NCBI GenBank assembly: GCA_029203165.1
Contig: CP119308.1
Span: 3,596,001-3,660,000 of the forward strand
Origin: Candidatus Microbacterium colombiense
GTDB taxonomy: Bacteria > Actinomycetota > Actinomycetes > Actinomycetales > Microbacteriaceae
Length of the DNA stretch: 64,000 nt
Reading direction: 5' to 3'
Shown: positions 61,252 through 64,000 of the stretch, piece by piece
Numbering within the stretch: position 1 is the stretch's first letter
Layout of the letters: each line of letters opens with the position of its first letter
The notes under the pieces: generated by a model
What the model saw: only the letters and a program-made list of their open reading frames with translations
Database searches by the model: none
Told to the model about the DNA's origin: nothing
Position numbers and translations under genes: made by a program

Positions 61252-61360
61252 GCGCCTAGTCTGCCCCTCCGAGGGGAGATCGCAGAATCGGATGCTCGAT
61301 CCCCCGTCCTCAGCGGCTCGATCCGGCCCCGGTGTCGGCGGGCGCCGATAGCCTGGGTCG

Positions 61361-62800
61361 GTGGGTGCGAACGACGACAGAACCAGAAGACGACTCTCCC
61401 GCACCCCTCCGAAGTGGGCGATCGTCGCGGTTCTCGCGTTCGCCGGGCTCTGCTCCTCGTTCATGTTCACGCTGGTCGTTCCCCTGCAGGCCGAGCTTCC
61501 GCAGCTGCTGAACGCCTCCCGCGAAGACACCACCTGGGTCGTGACGATCACGCTGCTGGTCGCCGCCGTCGCCACCCCGATCTCCGGTCGCCTGGGCGAC
61601 ATGTACGGCAAGCGCCGCGTCGTGATCGTGCTGCTGGCCCTGCTGATCCTGGGTTCCGTGATCGCCGCGCTGTCGGGCTCGATCGTCGGCGTGATCATCG
61701 GCCGCGCGCTCCAGGGCGCCGTCACGGGCGTGGTGCCCCTCGGCATCGCGATCATGCGCGACGTGCTGCCCATCGAGCGACTCGGCACCGCGGTCGCCCT
61801 GATGAGCGCGACGATGGGAGTGGGCGGCGCGATCGGCATGCCGGTGGCGGCGCTTCTCGCGCAGAACGCGGACTGGCACTGGCTGTTCTGGCTCGCGGCG
61901 GCTCTGGGCGTGATCGGGCTGGTGCTCGTGCTCGCCATCATCCCCGAAGACGTGCTCCGCTTCCCCGGGCGGCTCGACGTGCTCGGCGCGATCGGCCTCG
62001 CGATCGGCCTCACCGGCATCCTGCTGTTCGTCTCGCGTGGCGCCGAATGGGGATGGACCGCGCCGCTCACCCTCACCTGCATCATCGGCGGCATCGTCGT
62101 GCTGCTGGTGTGGGGCTGGTACCAGCTGCGCACGAAGGACCCGCTTCTCGACCTGCGCGTCGCGGCGCGCCCCGCCGTGCTGTTCACGAACGTCGCCGCG
62201 ATCGGCATGGGCTTCGCGCTCTTCGCATCGAACGTCACGTTCCCCCAGCTGCTCGAGATGCCCGTCGGAGCCGGCTCGGGCTTCGGCCTCGACATGGTCG
62301 CCGCATCGCTCGTGATCATGCCGGCCGGTCTCGTGATGATGGTGATCTCACCGTTGTCGGGCTGGCTGGAGCGCACCGTCGGCCCGCGTCCGCTGTTCAC
62401 GGTCGGTGCGGCGGCGATCGTGCTGGCCTACGTGTTCGTGCTGCTGTGGTCGAGCGAGGTGTGGCACATCTTCGTCGCGAACATCTTCATCGGCATCGGG
62501 ATCGGGTTCAGCTTCGCCGCGATGCCGATGATCATCATGCGTTCCGTGCCGGCCAACGAGACCGGCGCGTCGAACGGCCTCAACGCGCTGTTCCGCTCGG
62601 TCGGCACGTCCAGCGCCTCAGCCGTGATGGGCGGGGTCCTCGCCGCCATGAGCGTGCAGGTCGACGGCATCACGGTGCCGACCCGCCAGGCGTTCGAGGT
62701 GTGCTTCTGGCTCGCGATCGCCGCCGGCACCATCGCGGTCGTGCTGTCGCTGTTCATCCCGAAGCAGCGCGCCAGCGAACAGCATCCGTCCCTGCCCTGA
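61361..62800 (+). CDS. MFS transporter, DHA2-type drug exporter
   Basis: This 479-residue major facilitator of the 14-helix DHA2 family has LVVPLQAELPQLLNASREDT (about 32-51) and TPISGRLGDMYGKRRVVIVL (about 69-88, motif A). RALQGAVTGVVPLGIAIMRD (about 107-126) carries the motif B/C arginine, and the second-half SPLSGWLERTVGPRPLFTVG follows. It exports drugs or metabolites using the proton gradient. The GTG start follows a gap that contains the small palindrome CCCCTC-C-GAGGGG at 61264-61276. It is divergent from the GNAT gene. Confidence 0.92.
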   Translation: MGANDDRTRRRLSRTPPKWAIVAVLAFAGLCSSFMFTLVVPLQAELPQLLNASREDTTWVVTITLLVAAVATPISGRLGDMYGKRRVVIVLLALLILGSVIAALSGSIVGVIIGRALQGAVTGVVPLGIAIMRDVLPIERLGTAVALMSATMGVGGAIGMPVAALLAQNADWHWLFWLAAALGVIGLVLVLAIIPEDVLRFPGRLDVLGAIGLAIGLTGILLFVSRGAEWGWTAPLTLTCIIGGIVVLLVWGWYQLRTKDPLLDLRVAARPAVLFTNVAAIGMGFALFASNVTFPQLLEMPVGAGSGFGLDMVAASLVIMPAGLVMMVISPLSGWLERTVGPRPLFTVGAAAIVLAYVFVLLWSSEVWHIFVANIFIGIGIGFSFAAMPMIIMRSVPANETGASNGLNALFRSVGTSSASAVMGGVLAAMSVQVDGITVPTRQAFEVCFWLAIAAGTIAVVLSLFIPKQRASEQHPSLP

Positions 62801-62819
62801 ACCTCTCAGGGCTCAGCGC

Positions 62820-63233
62820 TCAGCGATCAGCACTCAGCGAGATCGTGCGCGGATCCGGGTCGCCGTCGTTCGGCAGCCTCAGACGCGCGGGGATCGGCCA
62901 CGCGAGGGTGAACTGCGCGGTCGCCGGACGCGTCATGTCGCCGAAGTCGTCGGCCTTCACCACGATGCGCCCGGGCACGCCGTCGCGGTCGGGCGTCACC
63001 TCGAGCAGGCGAACCCGCAGCGGACGGTCGCCCTCGCCGTCGAGCATCCACGCGTCGGCGAGCCAGGCGATGCCGTGCTGCTCGAGCGCCGCCTCGGCGT
63101 CGAGCCACTCGGTCGGGCCGGTGACAGATCGTCCGAGCAGGTCGACCGCCGCCCAGGCATCGCCGACGGGATGGATCCAGCCGAGCAGCTCACCGTCGTC
63201 GCGACGGTGCGGAGTCCAGTCGGGGCGCGTCAT
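62820..63233 (-). CDS. hypothetical protein
   Basis: This 137-residue soluble acidic protein was not assigned to a family I recognise. It begins MTRPDWTPHRRDDGELLGWI and has several Trp residues (GDAWAAVDLLGRSVTGPTEW), then GIAWLADAWMLDGEGDRPLR and VTPDRDGVPGRIVVKADDFG, an alternating strand pattern. The start at ATG 63233 is clear. Short TCAGCG/TCAGCA repeats lie around its stop (62807-62840). It lies between convergent MFS and MDR genes and may be a small beta-rich binding protein. Confidence 0.78.
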   Translation of the reverse strand: MTRPDWTPHRRDDGELLGWIHPVGDAWAAVDLLGRSVTGPTEWLDAEAALEQHGIAWLADAWMLDGEGDRPLRVRLLEVTPDRDGVPGRIVVKADDFGDMTRPATAQFTLAWPIPARLRLPNDGDPDPRTISLSADR

Positions 63234-63259
63234 GGCTCGATGCTAGCGAGCCTGTCCAG

Positions 63260-64000
63260 TCAGAGAGTGACCACCAGCCGCCTCGCACCGCCCGTGGCAT
63301 CCCATGCCGTCTCGACCTGGGATGCCGGAACAGCTCTCGAGGCGGTCGTGATCGTGCCGTCCGCGATCACCCGGACGATCTCGGGAAGCTCGGCCACGAA
63401 GGCCGCCCGACCGACCGATCCTTGTCCGCTCCCCACGATCGTGAGTCCGGAAGAACGAAGCGCGGCCGACGGGATCGCTGCGTCCTGTCCCGCGGACGAT
63501 CCGATGGTGATCCAATCGAGCCGCGTCCCCCGCGCCGCTCTGGCCGTGACGATGGCGCGCATGGCATCGGCGGCCGGGCTCCCCCAGACGTAGTCGAGCA
63601 CGACATCGACATCGGCAGCGGCGCGGCCGATCGCATCGGCATCCTGCACGGGAACGATCTCGTCGGCGCCGAGCGAGGGCAGCTCTACGAGCTGCACGGC
63701 GTTCCGACCGCTGGCGATGACGTGCGAGGCCCCGAGGTGCTTCGCGACCTGGATGGCTGCCGAACCGGCGGCACCCGTCGCGCCGAGGACCAGCACTCGC
63801 GCACGGGGTGTCCAGGCGATCCGGTGACGCAACGCAACCCAGGATGACATGACCGGGTTGGCCGCCGCGGCGACCGCCACAGGGTCGGCACCGTCGGGAA
63901 TGACCACACTGGCCCGCGGATCGACGGCGACGCGTTCTGCCATCGACCCGCGCGTGTCGCTGGCCACCACGAAGTAGCGCGTGGTGCCGTCCGGAAACCG
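63260..64000 (-). CDS. quinone oxidoreductase-like MDR protein (5' end outside window)
   Basis: This is the C-terminal 247 residues of a medium-chain dehydrogenase/reductase. Visible segments are VVIPDGADPVAVAAAANPVM, the Rossmann loop VLVLGATGAAGSAAIQVAKH, DVVLDYVWGSPAADAMRAIV and the ending GGARRLVVTL. No zinc ligands are visible, consistent with the zinc-free quinone oxidoreductase branch. The frame remains open to the last base of the window (RFPDGTTRYFVVASDTRGSM precedes the internal ATG), so the true start is outside. Confidence 0.88.
   Translation of the reverse strand, partial: RFPDGTTRYFVVASDTRGSMAERVAVDPRASVVIPDGADPVAVAAAANPVMSSWVALRHRIAWTPRARVLVLGATGAAGSAAIQVAKHLGASHVIASGRNAVQLVELPSLGADEIVPVQDADAIGRAAADVDVVLDYVWGSPAADAMRAIVTARAARGTRLDWITIGSSAGQDAAIPSAALRSSGLTIVGSGQGSVGRAAFVAELPEIVRVIADGTITTASRAVPASQVETAWDATGGARRLVVTL

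Noticed and set aside
60664..63246. 860-residue plus-strand open frame
   Set aside because: It is antisense to the GNAT gene and out of frame with the MFS gene, with Arg/His-rich shadow composition.

Overview
High-GC (about 70%) actinobacterial chromosome. It carries a DUF222/HNH endonuclease gene with a LexA-type box, single-chain glycyl-tRNA synthetase, actinobacterial-type heme genes, many GTG and leaderless starts, and dense same-strand operons. This fits family Microbacteriaceae, most likely Microbacterium or a close relative; the genus is inference. I see no rRNA, tRNA, transposase, prophage or CRISPR array, and the window reads as ordinary chromosome with some accessory catabolic clusters.

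0-13 kb: the 3' end of a PLP-dependent cysteine-synthase-like gene, an ACT-domain protein, then a FadR-type regulator divergent from a class V aminotransferase and a sugar-type ABC importer (binding protein and two permeases, no ATPase). An aldo-keto reductase, a small membrane protein, a MocR-type regulator with operator-like repeats, a DUF4407 membrane protein and a TetR/flavodoxin-fold reductase pair follow.

13-20 kb: two alpha/beta hydrolases and a 3-hydroxybutyrate dehydrogenase-like SDR facing a LysR regulator, rlmN, a membrane-anchored protein with two ribosomal L7/L12 C-terminal-like motifs, and another SDR.

20-27 kb (the most interesting region): a minus-strand catabolic operon made of a cytosine-permease-like transporter, a hydantoinase/oxoprolinase, two DUF917 proteins and a PucR regulator. 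It looks like a pathway for an unidentified ring compound. The hydantoinase reading frame is broken by four single-base insertions.

27-36 kb: KDPG-type aldolase plus a TauE/SafE exporter, two SDRs, an APH-like kinase, a CHY zinc-finger protein, and a TPP-riboswitch-controlled ECF transporter (ykoE, fused ykoD, ykoC), then a serine-type D-Ala-D-Ala carboxypeptidase. Two genes here also carry clustered +1 frameshifts.

36-46 kb: a heterodimeric ABC exporter with one degenerate ATPase site, a 3-hydroxyisobutyryl-CoA hydrolase-like gene, an ABC ATPase with a very long acidic and His-rich tail, and the LexA-boxed HNH gene.

46-56 kb: the heme cluster hemL-hemB-hemD-hemC-hemQ, three small envelope/stress genes, hemY-hemE, and divergent hemA. 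These are coproporphyrin-dependent pathway genes, but no ferrochelatase is in the window. 56-64 kb: an HhH-GPD repair-like protein, DUF1801 protein, glyS, a POT peptide transporter, VOC and GNAT proteins, an MFS transporter, a hypothetical gene and a truncated MDR oxidoreductase.

Several intergenic regions hold palindromic or short tandem repeats. One palindrome family, with arms close to AGTTGGCACCTGTTGTCG, recurs at two distant loci.
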